64,000 nt of DNA from Hydrogenophaga aromaticivorans (GTDB lineage: Bacteria; Pseudomonadota; Gammaproteobacteria; Burkholderiales; Burkholderiaceae_C). The stretch covers positions 1 to 64,000 of the forward strand of contig NZ_VYGV01000025.1 in the NCBI RefSeq assembly GCF_013387465.1. The letters run 5' to 3'. The notes beneath the pieces are model-generated. The model was not told the DNA's origin. It did not search any database and was given only the letters and a program-made list of their open reading frames with translations. This document shows, piece by piece, positions 29,701-39,497 of the stretch. Every line of letters starts with the position of its first letter. Positions within the stretch are counted from its first letter, which is position 1. Position numbers and translations under genes: made by a program.

Positions 29701-32103
29701 TCAAGCTTCAGCCACCTGTACCACCGAAGGACGCAGCGTGTCACCCAGCAGCTTCACCAGCTCATCGAGCACGCGGGTTTTCTCCAGCACGTGGCGCACA
29801 CCCTGTGCGGCCGCGCGGGCGCGCAGTTCGTCGCTGACGTAGCCCGAGACCAGGATGGTCGGCAGACCCGGGCGCATGCGGCGGATGGCGGTGATCACGT
29901 CGAGCCCGGAGTGCTGGGGCATGTTGTAGTCGGTCACCACGATGTCGAAGGCCTGCGGGTCGGCGCGCACCGCGGCCATGGCCTGCTCGGGCTCGCTGTG
30001 GTGCAACACGCGGTAACCGTGGCGCGCGAGCAGCTTTTCCAGCATGGCGGACATGAGCAGGTCGTCTTCGATCAGCAATACCCGTTCGCCTTGCCCGCGC
30101 CCGGCATCGGGCTGAGCCACTGCGCCGCGGGCCGGGGCGGGCGCCACTCCACCGGGCGGAGTCGGAATGAAAATGTCGAACCGGGTGCCCTGACCGGGGT
30201 GTGAATGCACGCCGATGGCGCCGTCGTGCGAGCGCACGATGCCGTGCACCACGGACAGCCCCAGCCCAGTGCCCTTGCCCACCGGCTTGGTGGTGAAGAA
30301 GGGTTCGAAGATACGCTGGCGCACCTGATCGTCCATGCCGCTGCCGTTGTCCTGCACCGACAGGCGCACATGGCGCCCGGGTAGCAGGCCCAGGGGCATG
30401 GCCGCGGCGGCACCGAGCACCACGGTGTCCAGCCCCACTTCAATGCGCCCACCCTGGTCGCCCAACGCATGCCAGGCGTTGGTGCAGAGGTTGAGCAGCA
30501 CCTGTTCAAACTGGGTGCGGTCGATCTCGGCGCTGGCCTCGGGGTCGTCGATGCATTCGATCAGCTGCACGCCGGCCGGCAGAGTGGACCGCAGCAGCGA
30601 CAAGCTTTCACGCAGCACCGGCAGCAGCGGTTGCACCTGGCGCCGGGCGGCGTCGCGCCGGCTGAAGCTGAGGATGCGGTCGACCAGGTTCCGGGCACGG
30701 TCGCTGGCCTTGATGATCTGTTCCAGGCTGAGCGCCACATCGGCCGGGTTGCCGCCCTTGAGGTCTTCCTGAGCCATGTGGGCATTGCCGAGGATGGCGG
30801 CGAGCACGTTGTTGAAGTCATGGGCGATGCCGCTGGCCAGCGTGCCGATGGACTCCATCTTCTGCGCTTCGCTGAGCTGCTGCTCCAGCCGGCGGCGGGC
30901 CTCCTGCGCCTCGGTGCGGTCGGTGACGTCGGTGAGCAGGCCGTCCCACACGATGCGGCCTTCGCCCAGTGCGCGCGGCGCAGACACCAGGTGCATGCGC
31001 CGCACGCTGCCGTCGGGCCGGCAGAAGCGGGTTTCGCAGTCGAACACCTGCAGGGTTTCGGCGCAGCGCTGCTCGGTGGCGGCGAGGCTGGCCATGTCGT
31101 CCGGGTGGATACTGCCGTACATCGTGACCGGGTCACGCAGCACATCGGCAACGGTCACACCGCAGACGCGTTCCACCGAGTCGGACACCTCGGTGAAGCG
31201 GCGGTGGCCGTCGGGCTCCAGCACCACCTGGTACAGCACGGAGTTCGGCAGGTTGGCGCCCAGCAGGTGCATGCGAGCCTGACTTTCCCGCACCCGGGCT
31301 TCCGAGAGCCGCAAGGCTTCGAAAGGCGCATGGATGCTGGTGATGAAGGTGGCGCGGTACAACAGGGCGTAGGCCGCCACCTTGTAGAGGTGGCCCACCA
31401 CGTTCTGGAAATCCGAGGGAGCCACGTAGGCCGTGAAGGCAAATCCACCCAGGCCCATGAAGAGGCAGGAGAGCGCGAGCAACGCGTATTGCCGCGATTG
31501 TTCGGATTTCGCCCGGCGCCACAGCACCAGCGCGAGCAGGCCGTTGAGCCCCACCAGCACGTATTCGTAGCCCGCCTTGAAGGGCGTCACACCCTCCCCC
31601 GGCACAAAGGTGACGGGAAATCGGTCGAGCGCGAAAGAGCCATAGGCGATGGTGGCCACCGCCACCACCAGGCCAATGCCCAGCAAGGTCGCCCGGGGCC
31701 AGCGGGGAGCCAGGCCCGCCGCGACGGCACCCAGTGTCACCACCTCGAAGCTGCGGCCCATGAGCCAGAAGAAGATGGCCTGGGGCGTGCTGCTCTCGGT
31801 GAGCAGGGGCGGCATGCCTTCGTAGGTCAGGGCGTGCATCAGATCGCAGCCGATGACCACCACAAAACCCGCGAGCAAGGCGTTGGCACTGTGGTCCTGC
31901 TGGCGGTCGAAGGTGTGCCAGGACACCGTGACCACCAGCGCGGCGATCACGATGGCAAACAGCTCCAGCAGCAGGTGCAGTTCAAGCATGCGACCGGCGA
32001 GCAGCCCGCTGGCGGTGTCGGGTGGGACACTGACGATGGCGACCATGCCCAGCACCGCAAGCAGGCTGAGAAGGCCGTATCTGAACGGGTGGGGGAAGGA
32101 CAT
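29701..32103 (-). CDS. Hybrid sensor histidine kinase with membrane sensor, PAS and receiver
   Basis: An 800-aa hybrid kinase. Residues about 1-240 hold seven or so membrane helices of the MASE3 type. A short coiled segment leads to a PAS domain (about 285-395, 'DSVERVCGVTVADVLRDPVTMYGSIHPDD'). The kinase core has the His in 'SGIAHDFNNVL' (about residue 435), N box 'NLCTNAWHAL' and G boxes 'DNGSGM' and 'GTGLGLSVV'. The C-terminal receiver has 'LLIEDD' and the phosphoacceptor Asp in 'VVTDYNMPQHSG' (about residue 740). No response regulator is adjacent, so the output partner is unknown. Position in the PQQ region suggests sensing linked to alcohol oxidation. Confidence 0.88.
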   Translation of the reverse strand: MSFPHPFRYGLLSLLAVLGMVAIVSVPPDTASGLLAGRMLELHLLLELFAIVIAALVVTVSWHTFDRQQDHSANALLAGFVVVIGCDLMHALTYEGMPPLLTESSTPQAIFFWLMGRSFEVVTLGAVAAGLAPRWPRATLLGIGLVVAVATIAYGSFALDRFPVTFVPGEGVTPFKAGYEYVLVGLNGLLALVLWRRAKSEQSRQYALLALSCLFMGLGGFAFTAYVAPSDFQNVVGHLYKVAAYALLYRATFITSIHAPFEALRLSEARVRESQARMHLLGANLPNSVLYQVVLEPDGHRRFTEVSDSVERVCGVTVADVLRDPVTMYGSIHPDDMASLAATEQRCAETLQVFDCETRFCRPDGSVRRMHLVSAPRALGEGRIVWDGLLTDVTDRTEAQEARRRLEQQLSEAQKMESIGTLASGIAHDFNNVLAAILGNAHMAQEDLKGGNPADVALSLEQIIKASDRARNLVDRILSFSRRDAARRQVQPLLPVLRESLSLLRSTLPAGVQLIECIDDPEASAEIDRTQFEQVLLNLCTNAWHALGDQGGRIEVGLDTVVLGAAAAMPLGLLPGRHVRLSVQDNGSGMDDQVRQRIFEPFFTTKPVGKGTGLGLSVVHGIVRSHDGAIGVHSHPGQGTRFDIFIPTPPGGVAPAPARGAVAQPDAGRGQGERVLLIEDDLLMSAMLEKLLARHGYRVLHHSEPEQAMAAVRADPQAFDIVVTDYNMPQHSGLDVITAIRRMRPGLPTILVSGYVSDELRARAAAQGVRHVLEKTRVLDELVKLLGDTLRPSVVQVAEA

Positions 32104-32135
32104 ACCGGCACATTACCGGAAAAAAGGGCGCCCCC

Positions 32136-32187
32136 CTTGAAACGCACTGCCGCGCGGTCGCAGGCCCTGTGCGGCGGGCGTTTCAAG
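32136..32187. other. 10-bp inverted repeat upstream of the hybrid kinase gene
   Basis: CTTGAAACGC (32136-32145) and GCGTTTCAAG (32178-32187) are perfect inverted arms separated by 32 bases, 33 bases upstream of the kinase start. It could be an operator or the end of the operon that stops at 32233. Confidence 0.45.
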
Positions 32188-32232
32188 CGCGGGAAGCGCT
32201 CCCGGCACACCGGCCCCGGGCCCGGGCCCGCC

Positions 32233-32829
32233 TCACTCGATGCGCAGCTCCTGCACCCAGCGCGCACCGGGGGTGAAGTCGTCACGATCAAAGGGGCCGT
32301 AGGGTGGCTCGTTCAGGTTGTCGGGCGGCACGCCGATGCGGTTGAGATCCACCGCCTGGGGTTTGCCCACGAGGCCGGTGGACGTAAGACTGAACTTGAA
32401 GATGATGCCGTTCCACAGCTTGGCACCGAAGTCGGCCGGCTGCTTGAAGAAGAACAGCAGGCTGTGCTCCAGCCAGGCGAATTGGCCGGGCGAGACGGTG
32501 CCGGGCTGGGCATAGGGATAAGGCACGAAGCAGCTGATTTCCTGCGCAGCGGGCAGGCACTTGAATTCGCGCATGGAGAGGAAATGGTCGCGCATCACGG
32601 CGGGGTCCATCTGCACGCGGAAGCGGGCGGTGCCCTGCCCTTGCGGCTCGAAAAACACCGCGCCGATGCGGGTGCGCTGGCCATCCTTGGTGAGCGCCAC
32701 CAGCGATTTCTCGCCGCTCAGCTCGAAGACCTGGGCACCCGCGGTGGGACTCAGGCCACACAGCAGCGCACACGCCAGCCCCCCGCGCCAGCTTCGGCGC
32801 GCAGCGGGCGGTGTGCGCCGCAGGTTCAT
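32233..32829 (-). CDS. Exported protein of unknown function downstream of the PQQ dehydrogenase
   Basis: A 198-aa protein with an N-terminal export signal (Arg-rich, then 'GGLACALLCGLSPTAGAQ'). The mature part begins 'VFELSGEKSLVALTKDGQRTRIGAVFFEP' and has two Cys ('EFKCLPAAQEISCFV') that could pair. I do not recognise a family. The ATG overlaps the stop of the cytochrome gene (ATGA at 32826-32829), so it is translated with it, as third gene of the dehydrogenase operon. A role in assembly or electron transfer of the dehydrogenase is likely by position only. Confidence 0.72.
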   Translation of the reverse strand: MNLRRTPPAARRSWRGGLACALLCGLSPTAGAQVFELSGEKSLVALTKDGQRTRIGAVFFEPQGQGTARFRVQMDPAVMRDHFLSMREFKCLPAAQEISCFVPYPYAQPGTVSPGQFAWLEHSLLFFFKQPADFGAKLWNGIIFKFSLTSTGLVGKPQAVDLNRIGVPPDNLNEPPYGPFDRDDFTPGARWVQELRIE

Positions 32830-33149
32830 GGTTTGATGGTCATGACCCACTCGGCCAGGGTCTTGATGTCGGCCGGGCTCATGCCGGGGTGCGGCGGCAT
32901 GGGGATGCGGCCCCACTTGCCTTTGGAGCCGTACTGGATGGACTGCACCAGCGAGGCCACGGCGTCTTTGTCGTCCTTGTATTTTTCGTGCACGGCGCTG
33001 TAGGCCGGGCCAACGATCTTTTCTTTCGCCGAATGGCAGGACAGGCAACCGTTATTTTTGGCCAGCTCGATGGCAGCGGCTTCGTCCACCGCGTGCGCGG
33101 CACCGGAAGCGAGCAGAAGGCCAGCGGTGAGGAGAGAAAGAGTACGCAT
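32826..33149 (-). CDS. Cytochrome c551/c552-type monohaem cytochrome
   Basis: A 107-aa exported cytochrome. Signal peptide at about residues 1-20 ('LLTAGLLLASGAAHA'). Haem site 'CLSCHS' near residue 35 and axial Met in 'RIPMPPHPGMSPAD' near residue 83. Short size and pattern fit cytochrome c551/c8. It follows the dehydrogenase in the same direction, with a dispersed repeat between them, and would take electrons from it or from the PedF-like protein. The frame is open further upstream to 33314 through the repeat, but the signal peptide and a start codon fix ATG 33149. Confidence 0.87.
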   Translation of the reverse strand: MRTLSLLTAGLLLASGAAHAVDEAAAIELAKNNGCLSCHSAKEKIVGPAYSAVHEKYKDDKDAVASLVQSIQYGSKGKWGRIPMPPHPGMSPADIKTLAEWVMTIKP

Positions 33150-33212
33150 GTCAGCAATCACCAAAAGAAGAAAACAAAAAGGGTGAGGACCCCAACGCGG
33201 CACAAGCAGCGA

Positions 33213-33307
33213 AGAGCCCCCACCCAGCGCACACCCAGGATCCGGCTCCGCCGGTCCAAGGTGTGGTCCCCCCAGGGGGAAGCCGCGCAGCGGCGCAGGG
33301 GGGAGTG
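33213..33307. repeat. Dispersed GC-rich repeat between dehydrogenase and cytochrome genes (copy G)
   Basis: Inverted copy of the unit at 22707-22776: GATCCGGCTCCGCCGGTCC, GGTCCCCCCAGGGGGAAGCC and GCGCAGCGGCGCAGGGGGG blocks. Confidence 0.8.
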
Positions 33308-33315
33308 AACTCACA

Positions 33316-35037
33316 TCACTTCATCAACTTGAAGGTCCAGACCGAGCCGCCCTGTTCGAGGAAGTTGACCTTCTTGGCCACTTCACCGCCCCACAGGGGA
33401 ACCGCGCCGCCCCAGCCGGAGACCACGCTCACGTACTGCTCGCCGCCTTCGGTCCAGGTGATGGGAGGTGCCACCACGCCGGAGCCGGTCTGGAACTGCC
33501 ACACCACCTTGCCGGTCTTGGCGTCGGCGGCCTTGAGGTAGCCCTCGGGCGTGCCCCAGAACACCAGGTCGCCCGCGGTCAGCACACCACCCCAGAGCGG
33601 GGCTTCGTTCTTGACTTCCCACTCGACCTTGCCGGTCTTGGGGTTGATGGCGCGCAGCGAACCGATGTGGTCGTCAAACAGCGGCTTGATGGTGAAACCC
33701 GCGCCCAGGTAGGCGGCGCCCTTCTTGTAGGTGATGGGCTCGTTCCAGATCTCCATGCCCCATTCGTTGGTGGGCACGTAGAACAGGCCGGTCTTCGGGC
33801 TGTAGGCCATGGGCATCTGGTTCTTGCCACCCAGGAAGCCGGGCGCGGAGAACACGGACTTGCCCTTGGCGCCGTCGCCACCGGCGGCGGTCGGGTCGCC
33901 CGGGCGGTTGGCCGGGTCGAAGTTCGGGCGGCCGGTCTTGAGGTCGATGCCGGTGGCCCAGGTCACTTTCTTCACAAAGGGGAAGGCGTTGAGCAGCTTG
34001 CCGTTTTCGGCGTCCATCACGTAGAAGAAGCCGTTGCGGTCGGCCTTGGCGCCAACGCGCTTGCCGTCCATGTCGAAGGTGATGAACTCGTTCACGCCGT
34101 CGTAGTCCCAGCCGTCGTTGGGCGTGGTCTGGTAGTGCCACTTGATCTGGCCGGTCTTCACGTCGATGGCGACGGTGGAAGCCGAATACAGGTTGTCGCC
34201 CTTGCGCACATGGCTGTTCCAGGGGCCGGGGTTGCCGGTGCCGAAATAGGCCAGCTTGGTCTTGGGGTCGTAGCTGCCGCCGAGCCAGGTGGCCGCGCCG
34301 CCGGTCTTCCAGGTCTCGCCAGGCCAGGTGGCGTTGGTGGTGCCGGTGATGCCGTTTTCCTTGCCGTCCTTGTAGCCCATGTGGCCTTCGACCACGGGGC
34401 GCGTCCAGACCATCTTGCCGGTCTTGGGGTCGCGCGCTTCGACGCGGCCAACCACGCCGAACTCACCACCGGAGACGCCGGTCATGAGCAGGCCTTCGGC
34501 GATCAGGGGTGCGGCGGTGTAGCTGTAGCCGGCGGAGTAGTCGTCGATCTTCTCGCGCCACACCACCTTGCCGGTTTCCTGGTCGAGCGCCACGAGCTGG
34601 GCGTCCAGCGTGCCGAAGATGACCAGGTTGTCGTACAGCGCCGCGCCGCGGTTGATCACGTCGCAGCAGGGCATGATGCCTTCGGGCAGGCGGTGCTCGT
34701 ACTTCCAGAGCTTCTTGCCGGTCTTGGTGTCCACCGCGTAGATGCGCGAGTAGGACGCGGTGACGAACATCTTGCCGTTGTTCACCAGCGGCTGGCTTTG
34801 CTGGCCGCGCTGCTTTTCACCACCGAAGGACATGGACCACACGGGCACCAGCTTGCTGATGGTTTTTTCGTTGATACCGGTCAGCGGCGAGTGGCGCTGG
34901 CCCTGGGTGCCAATGCCCCAGCTGAGCACGTTGTCGGGGGTCTTGGCGTCGTCCGCGATCATCGCGTCGGTCACGCCCTGGGCGCTGACGTGGGCCGTGG
35001 CGGCCATGACCAAAAGGCTCAATAGAGTGCGTTTCAC
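33316..35037 (-). CDS. PQQ-dependent alcohol dehydrogenase, predicted lanthanide type
   Basis: A 573-aa periplasmic quinoprotein. Signal peptide at about residues 1-20. The eight-blade propeller shows repeated tryptophan-docking segments such as '[14 protein letters not shown]' and '[13 protein letters not shown]'. The vicinal disulfide is 'MPCCDV' (about residue 110). Metal/PQQ ligands: Glu in 'SGGEFG', Asn in 'GTGNPGPWN', and catalytic Asp in '[11 protein letters not shown]', where the second Asp two residues on marks lanthanide-dependent enzymes (XoxF, PedH, ExaF type); Ca enzymes have Ala or Ser there. Start is GTG 35037 with AGGAG eight bases before. A -24/-12 promoter lies about 105 bases upstream. 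Substrate not known. Confidence 0.9.
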   Translation of the reverse strand: MKRTLLSLLVMAATAHVSAQGVTDAMIADDAKTPDNVLSWGIGTQGQRHSPLTGINEKTISKLVPVWSMSFGGEKQRGQQSQPLVNNGKMFVTASYSRIYAVDTKTGKKLWKYEHRLPEGIMPCCDVINRGAALYDNLVIFGTLDAQLVALDQETGKVVWREKIDDYSAGYSYTAAPLIAEGLLMTGVSGGEFGVVGRVEARDPKTGKMVWTRPVVEGHMGYKDGKENGITGTTNATWPGETWKTGGAATWLGGSYDPKTKLAYFGTGNPGPWNSHVRKGDNLYSASTVAIDVKTGQIKWHYQTTPNDGWDYDGVNEFITFDMDGKRVGAKADRNGFFYVMDAENGKLLNAFPFVKKVTWATGIDLKTGRPNFDPANRPGDPTAAGGDGAKGKSVFSAPGFLGGKNQMPMAYSPKTGLFYVPTNEWGMEIWNEPITYKKGAAYLGAGFTIKPLFDDHIGSLRAINPKTGKVEWEVKNEAPLWGGVLTAGDLVFWGTPEGYLKAADAKTGKVVWQFQTGSGVVAPPITWTEGGEQYVSVVSGWGGAVPLWGGEVAKKVNFLEQGGSVWTFKLMK

Positions 35038-35152
35038 TGGGTGGTCTCCTGCTCGTTTGTGAGGTTGATGGCTTGTGGGAACTGGCCGTGCCGCCTGACC
35101 GCTCTTCTGGCTCCAGCCCCTCCGGTCTCGGACATGCACGCAGGGAAGAAAT

Positions 35153-35168
35153 GGCAACTTCTGTGCCA
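35153..35168 (-). promoter_or_regulatory. Sigma-54 (-24/-12) promoter of the PQQ dehydrogenase
   Basis: On the minus strand, TGGCACAGAAGTTGCC agrees with TGGCACG-N4-TTGC at all but one base, GG and GC ten bases apart. The predicted leader is about 105 bases. Confidence 0.78.
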
Positions 35169-35172
35169 GTGC

Positions 35173-35186
35173 AAACCCTAGGGTTT
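35173..35186. promoter_or_regulatory. 14-bp palindrome next to the -24 element
   Basis: AAACCCTAGGGTTT is a perfect palindrome holding the rare CTAG core, five bases upstream of the -24 element. CCCTAGG also occurs at 20763-20769 before the pqqA promoter. Confidence 0.45.
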
Positions 35187-35283
35187 TCACTGATCGGAAT
35201 ACCCCCACAACGCCGCGCCCGGGCCGCCGGACGGCCGCAAATGCGCCACCCGGTGTTCAACGGCGCTGACGCGACCGTGACAC

Positions 35284-35300
35284 TGTTCAAAAATGAATCA
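35284..35300 (+). promoter_or_regulatory. Candidate activator site for the PQQ dehydrogenase
   Basis: TGTTCAAAAATGAATCA, related to 16137-16153. Its core GTTCAAAAATG recurs at 48875-48885 before the beta-propeller operon. Distances to the -24 elements are about 118 and 107 bases, one helical turn different. Confidence 0.5.
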
Positions 35301-35329
35301 CTGTCTGGTACACACCGCGTCCGCCCGAC

Positions 35330-35381
35330 TTCTTGATGCTTTCTTGATACCGGGCCGCGCAGTCTTGCGCCCGTCTTGACG
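35330..35381 (+). promoter_or_regulatory. Phased TCTTG repeats before kdp, possible KdpE site
   Basis: TCTTG begins at 35331, 35342, 35363 and 35374, i.e. 11, 21 and 11 bases apart, on one face of the helix. The first pair is TTCTTGAT repeated. This is a plausible KdpE operator 50-95 bases before the first ORF. Confidence 0.45.
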
Positions 35382-35425
35382 CCTACGTTCCTAGCATCGG
35401 TGGCATGTCTTGAACGGAGGTTTCC

Positions 35426-35530
35426 ATGGACTTTTTCTACCTGGCCCTGGCCACCGCGTGCGGCGCTGTCGTCTGGGGGCTGGCGCTCCTGTGTCGTCGC
35501 CTGCAACCCACCGAAGGGAGGCGGTCATGA
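35426..35530 (+). CDS. Small membrane peptide at the head of the kdp operon
   Basis: A 34-residue ORF, starting '[20 protein letters not shown]' and ending in '[11 protein letters not shown]': one membrane helix and a basic tail. It has a good ribosome site (CGGAGG) and its stop overlaps the kdpF start (ATGA). KdpF proper is the next gene, so this is an extra small subunit candidate. It resembles unnamed short ORFs often seen upstream of kdpF in proteobacteria, from memory. Confidence 0.65.
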   Translation: MDFFYLALATACGAVVWGLALLCRRLQPTEGRRS

Positions 35531-35619
35531 ACGGCTGGACCCAACTCGCCGCCCTGCTCGCGGGCGGCCTTCTGATCTACCTGGTGGCGGTGCTGCTGCG
35601 GCCGGAGGATTTCTCATGA
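35527..35619 (+). CDS. kdpF: K+-transporting ATPase subunit KdpF
   Basis: A 30-residue single-helix peptide, '[20 protein letters not shown]' followed by 'LLRPEDFS'. The 'LLRPE.F' ending is diagnostic of KdpF. It stabilises the KdpABC complex. Both ends overlap neighbouring genes by four bases. Confidence 0.9.
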   Translation: MNGWTQLAALLAGGLLIYLVAVLLRPEDFS

Positions 35620-37388
35620 ACACCTTGGCATGGCTGCAACTCGCGGTCTTCCTCACCCTGCTGCTCGCACTGGCCTGGCCACTGGCGCGTGCGATCGACG
35701 CCGTGATGGCCGGCAGCTTCGCGCTGGGGCAGCGCATCGAGACGCCGCTGTGGCGCCTGGCCGGTGTGCGGCCCGAGCGCGAAACCGGCTGGCTGCGTTA
35801 TGCGCTGGGCCTGCTGGTGTTCAACGCCCTGGGCGTGCTCGCGGTGTATGCGCTGCAGCGCCTCCAGCATGTGCTGCCGCTGAACCCGCAGGCCTTCGGT
35901 GCGGTCACGCCCGACTCGGCCTTCAACACCGCCATCAGCTTCATGAGCAACACCAACTGGCAGGGCTATGGCGGCGAAACCACCATGAGCACCCTGACGC
36001 AGATGCTGGGCCTGGCGGTGCAGAACTTCCTCTCGGCCGCCACCGGCATCGTGGTGGTGATCGCGTTGGTGCGCGGCTTCGCGCGCCACTCGGCCCAGGC
36101 CATCGGCAACGTGTGGGTGGACCTCACCCGCGTCACGCTGTGGGTGCTGCTGCCGCTGTCGCTGGTGCTGGCGCTGTTTTTCGCGGGCCAGGGCGTGGTC
36201 CAGAACTTCTCGCCCACCACCGAGGTGAAGACCCTGGAGACCGTGAACTGGGAAACCACCACCCCGGCGGCCGACGGCCAACCGGCGCAGACCGAGGCGC
36301 ACAGCAGCCCCACGCAGACCCTGGCCATGGGGCCGGTGGCCTCGCAGCTCGCCATCAAGATGCTGGGCACCAACGGCGGTGGTTTCTTCAACGCCAACTC
36401 GGCCCACCCGTTCGAGAACCCCACACCGCTGTCCAACTTCGTGCAGATGCTCAGCATCTTCCTGATCCCGGCCGCGCTGTGTTTCGTGTTCGGCCGCATG
36501 GTGGGTGACCAGCGCCAGGGCTGGGCGGTGCTCGCCGCGATGACGCTGCTGTTCGTGGCCTTCGTGGTCGCTGCCACCCACTTCGAGCAGCAGGGCAACC
36601 CGGTGCTGGCCGCACTCGGTGCCGACCAGACCGCCAGCGCCCTGCAGGCCGGCGGCAACATGGAAGGCAAGGAGGTGCGCTTCGGTATCAACGCGTCCAG
36701 CCTGTTCGCGGTGATCACCACCGCAGCGAGCTGCGGCGCCGTGATCGCCATGCACGACAGCTTCACGCCGCTGGGCGGCATGGTGCCGATGGTGATGATG
36801 CAACTGGGCGAGGTGGTGTTCGGCGGCGTCGGTGCGGGCCTCTACGGCATGCTGGTGTTCGCCATCATGGCCGTGTTCATCGCCGGTCTGATGATCGGGC
36901 GCACGCCGGCCTACCTGGGCAAGAAGATCGAGGCCCACGAGATGAAGATGGTGGCCATCGCCATCCTGGTCACGCCCTTGCTGGTGCTCGTGGGTACGGC
37001 CGTGGCGGTGATGACCGACGCCGGCCGCGCCGGCATCCTGAACCCGGGCGCACACGGCTTCAGCGAGGTGCTGTACGCGCTGTCCTCGGCCGCCAACAAC
37101 AACGGCAGCGCCTTCGCCGGCCTGTCGGCCAACACGCCGTTCTACAACGTGCTGCTCGGCCTGGCGATGGTGTTCGGCCGCTTCGGCGTGATCGTGCCGG
37201 TGCTGGCCATGGCCGGCTCGCTCGCCGCCAAGCAGCGCGCCACCGCCACCGACGGCACCCTGCCCACCCACGGCCCGCTGTTCGTGGCCCTGCTGGTCGG
37301 CACCGTGTTGCTGGTCGGCCTGTTGAACTATGTGCCTGCGCTGGCGCTGGGCCCGGTGGCCGAGCACCTGACGCTGTGGGCACGCTGA
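35616..37388 (+). CDS. kdpA: K+-transporting ATPase, channel subunit KdpA
   Basis: A 590-aa integral membrane protein of normal length. It has the four pore regions of the K+-channel-like fold, seen in '[13 protein letters not shown]' (about residue 113), '[20 protein letters not shown]' (about residue 251), '[19 protein letters not shown]' (about residue 370) and '[11 protein letters not shown]' (about residue 490). Together these give a high-affinity K+ selectivity filter. The start overlaps the kdpF stop (ATGA). An earlier in-frame ATG at 35376 would include the two small upstream ORFs in another frame and is not used. Confidence 0.97.
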   Translation: MNTLAWLQLAVFLTLLLALAWPLARAIDAVMAGSFALGQRIETPLWRLAGVRPERETGWLRYALGLLVFNALGVLAVYALQRLQHVLPLNPQAFGAVTPDSAFNTAISFMSNTNWQGYGGETTMSTLTQMLGLAVQNFLSAATGIVVVIALVRGFARHSAQAIGNVWVDLTRVTLWVLLPLSLVLALFFAGQGVVQNFSPTTEVKTLETVNWETTTPAADGQPAQTEAHSSPTQTLAMGPVASQLAIKMLGTNGGGFFNANSAHPFENPTPLSNFVQMLSIFLIPAALCFVFGRMVGDQRQGWAVLAAMTLLFVAFVVAATHFEQQGNPVLAALGADQTASALQAGGNMEGKEVRFGINASSLFAVITTAASCGAVIAMHDSFTPLGGMVPMVMMQLGEVVFGGVGAGLYGMLVFAIMAVFIAGLMIGRTPAYLGKKIEAHEMKMVAIAILVTPLLVLVGTAVAVMTDAGRAGILNPGAHGFSEVLYALSSAANNNGSAFAGLSANTPFYNVLLGLAMVFGRFGVIVPVLAMAGSLAAKQRATATDGTLPTHGPLFVALLVGTVLLVGLLNYVPALALGPVAEHLTLWAR

Positions 37389-37399
37389 GGAGGATCACC

Positions 37400-39478
37400 A
37401 TGAGTCGACAAACCCTGCCCCTTTTGGACCCGGCGCTGATGCGTCCGGCCCTGATCGACGCCTTTCGCAAGCTCGACCCCCGCGTGCAGCGCCGCAACCC
37501 GGTGATGTTCGTGGTCTACGTGGGCAGCGCCTTCACCACCGCCCTGGCCATCGCCCAGCCCGAGGGCTTCACCATCGCGGTGGCGCTGTGGCTGTGGTTC
37601 ACGGTGCTGTTCGCCAACTTCGCCGAAGCCATGGCCGAGGGCCGGAGCAAGGCGCAGGCCGCCAGCCTGCGCGGCCTCAAGAAACAGACCTGGGCCAAGA
37701 AGCTCGAATCCAGCTACGAGCGCGGCACGCCGCGCACCGCCCTGCACTGGCACCCGCTGGAGGCCGACAACCTGCGCAAGACCGACCTTGTGCTGGTCGA
37801 GGCCGGCGACACCGTGCCCGCCGACGGCGAGGTGATCGACGGCGTGGCCTCTGTGGACGAGAGCGCCATCACCGGCGAATCGGCGCCGGTGATCCGCGAA
37901 TCGGGCGGTGACTTCTCGGCCGTGACCGGCGGCACGCGCGTGCTGTCGGACTGGGTGGTCGTGCGCGTCACGGTGAACCCGGGCGAAACCTTCGTGGACC
38001 GCATGATCGCGATGGTCGAGAACGCCAAGCGCCAGAAGACGCCGAACGAGATCGCGCTGACCATCCTGCTGGTGGCGCTGACCATCGTGTTCCTCGGCGT
38101 CGTGGTCACGCTGCTGCCGTTCTCCACATTCGGTGTGGCGGCGAGCGGGGCTGGCCAGCCGGTGAGCCTGGTGGTGCTGGTCGCCCTGCTGGTCTGCCTG
38201 ATCCCGACCACGATTGCCGGCCTGCTCAGCGCCATCGGCGTGGCCGGCATGAGCCGGCTGATGCAGGCCAACGTGATCGCCACCTCGGGCCGCGCGGTGG
38301 AGGCCGCCGGCGACGTGGACGTGTTGCTGCTCGACAAGACCGGCACCATCACCCTTGGCGACCGCCAGGCCAGCGCCTTCCTGCCCGCGCCCGGCGTGAA
38401 GGAGGCCGACCTGGCCGATGCCGCGCAACTCGCCTCGCTCGCCGACGAAACGCCGGAAGGCCGCAGCATCGTCGTGCTGGCCAAGCAGAAGTTCAACCTG
38501 CGTGAACGTGATGTGGCCGCACTCGGCGCCACGTTCGTTCATTTCACCGCGCAGACCCGCATGAGCGGTGTGGATCTGCAGGGCCCCGACGGCAAGGGTC
38601 GCGCGGTGCGCAAGGGCGCGGCCGACTCGATCCGTCGCCATGTCGAAGCGCTGGGCGGCAGTTTCCCGGCGGCACTGCAGACCGCGGTGGACGACGTGGC
38701 GCGCCGCGGCAGCACGCCGCTGGTGGTGGCCGACGGCACCCAGGTGCTCGGTGTGGTCGAACTCAAGGACATCGTCAAGGGCGGCATCAAGGAACGGTTT
38801 GCCGAACTGCGCCGCATGGGCATCAAGACCGTGATGGTGACCGGCGACAACCGCCTCACGGCGGCGGCCATCGCCGCCGAAGCGGGGGTGGACGACTTCC
38901 TGGCCGAGGCCACGCCCGAGGCCAAGCTCAAGCTGATCCGCGAACACCAGTCGCAGGGCCGGCTGGTGGCCATGACCGGCGACGGCACCAACGACGCACC
39001 CGCCCTGGCCCAGGCCGACGTGGCGGTGGCCATGAACACCGGCACGCAGGCCGCCAAGGAGGCCGGCAACATGGTCGACCTGGACAGCAACCCGACCAAG
39101 CTGATCGAGATCGTCGAGACCGGCAAGCAGATGCTGATGACGCGCGGCGCGCTCACCACCTTCAGCATCGCCAACGACGTGGCCAAGTACTTCGCCATCG
39201 TGCCGGCGGCCTTCGTCGCCACCTACCCGCAGTTGTCGGCGCTCAACGTGATGCAGCTCGCCAGCCCCAACTCGGCCATCCTGTCGGCCGTGATCTTCAA
39301 CGCGCTGATCATCGTGTTCCTGATCCCGCTGGCGCTCAAGGGCGTGAGCTACCGCGCCGTCAGCGCCGCCGTGCTGCTGCGCCGCAACCTGGCCATCTAC
39401 GGCCTGGGCGGCGTGGTCGTGCCCTTCATCGGTATCAAGGCGATCGACCTGTTGATTTCTGTTGCCGGCCTTGCCTGA
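37400..39478 (+). CDS. kdpB: K+-transporting P-type ATPase subunit KdpB
   Basis: A 692-aa P-type ATPase. Motifs: '[16 protein letters not shown]' actuator loop (about residue 160), phosphorylation site '[13 protein letters not shown]' (about residue 312), and hinge '[17 protein letters not shown]' (about residue 525). KdpB uses ATP to drive K+ entry through KdpA. The ATG at 37400 has the ribosome site AGGAGG; the in-frame ATG 24 bases earlier lies in the end of kdpA. Confidence 0.97.
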   Translation: MSRQTLPLLDPALMRPALIDAFRKLDPRVQRRNPVMFVVYVGSAFTTALAIAQPEGFTIAVALWLWFTVLFANFAEAMAEGRSKAQAASLRGLKKQTWAKKLESSYERGTPRTALHWHPLEADNLRKTDLVLVEAGDTVPADGEVIDGVASVDESAITGESAPVIRESGGDFSAVTGGTRVLSDWVVVRVTVNPGETFVDRMIAMVENAKRQKTPNEIALTILLVALTIVFLGVVVTLLPFSTFGVAASGAGQPVSLVVLVALLVCLIPTTIAGLLSAIGVAGMSRLMQANVIATSGRAVEAAGDVDVLLLDKTGTITLGDRQASAFLPAPGVKEADLADAAQLASLADETPEGRSIVVLAKQKFNLRERDVAALGATFVHFTAQTRMSGVDLQGPDGKGRAVRKGAADSIRRHVEALGGSFPAALQTAVDDVARRGSTPLVVADGTQVLGVVELKDIVKGGIKERFAELRRMGIKTVMVTGDNRLTAAAIAAEAGVDDFLAEATPEAKLKLIREHQSQGRLVAMTGDGTNDAPALAQADVAVAMNTGTQAAKEAGNMVDLDSNPTKLIEIVETGKQMLMTRGALTTFSIANDVAKYFAIVPAAFVATYPQLSALNVMQLASPNSAILSAVIFNALIIVFLIPLALKGVSYRAVSAAVLLRRNLAIYGLGGVVVPFIGIKAIDLLISVAGLA

Positions 39479-39497
39479 ACCTTCCCGAGGGAATGCC

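Larger units (their letters stand above)
35038..35425. other. Divergent control region between PQQ dehydrogenase and kdp operon
   Basis: A 388-base gap without a gene. From left to right: dehydrogenase leader, -24/-12 promoter (35153), CCCTAGGG palindrome (35173), candidate activator site (35284), then four TCTTG repeats (35331-35378) before the kdp genes. Confidence 0.7.
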
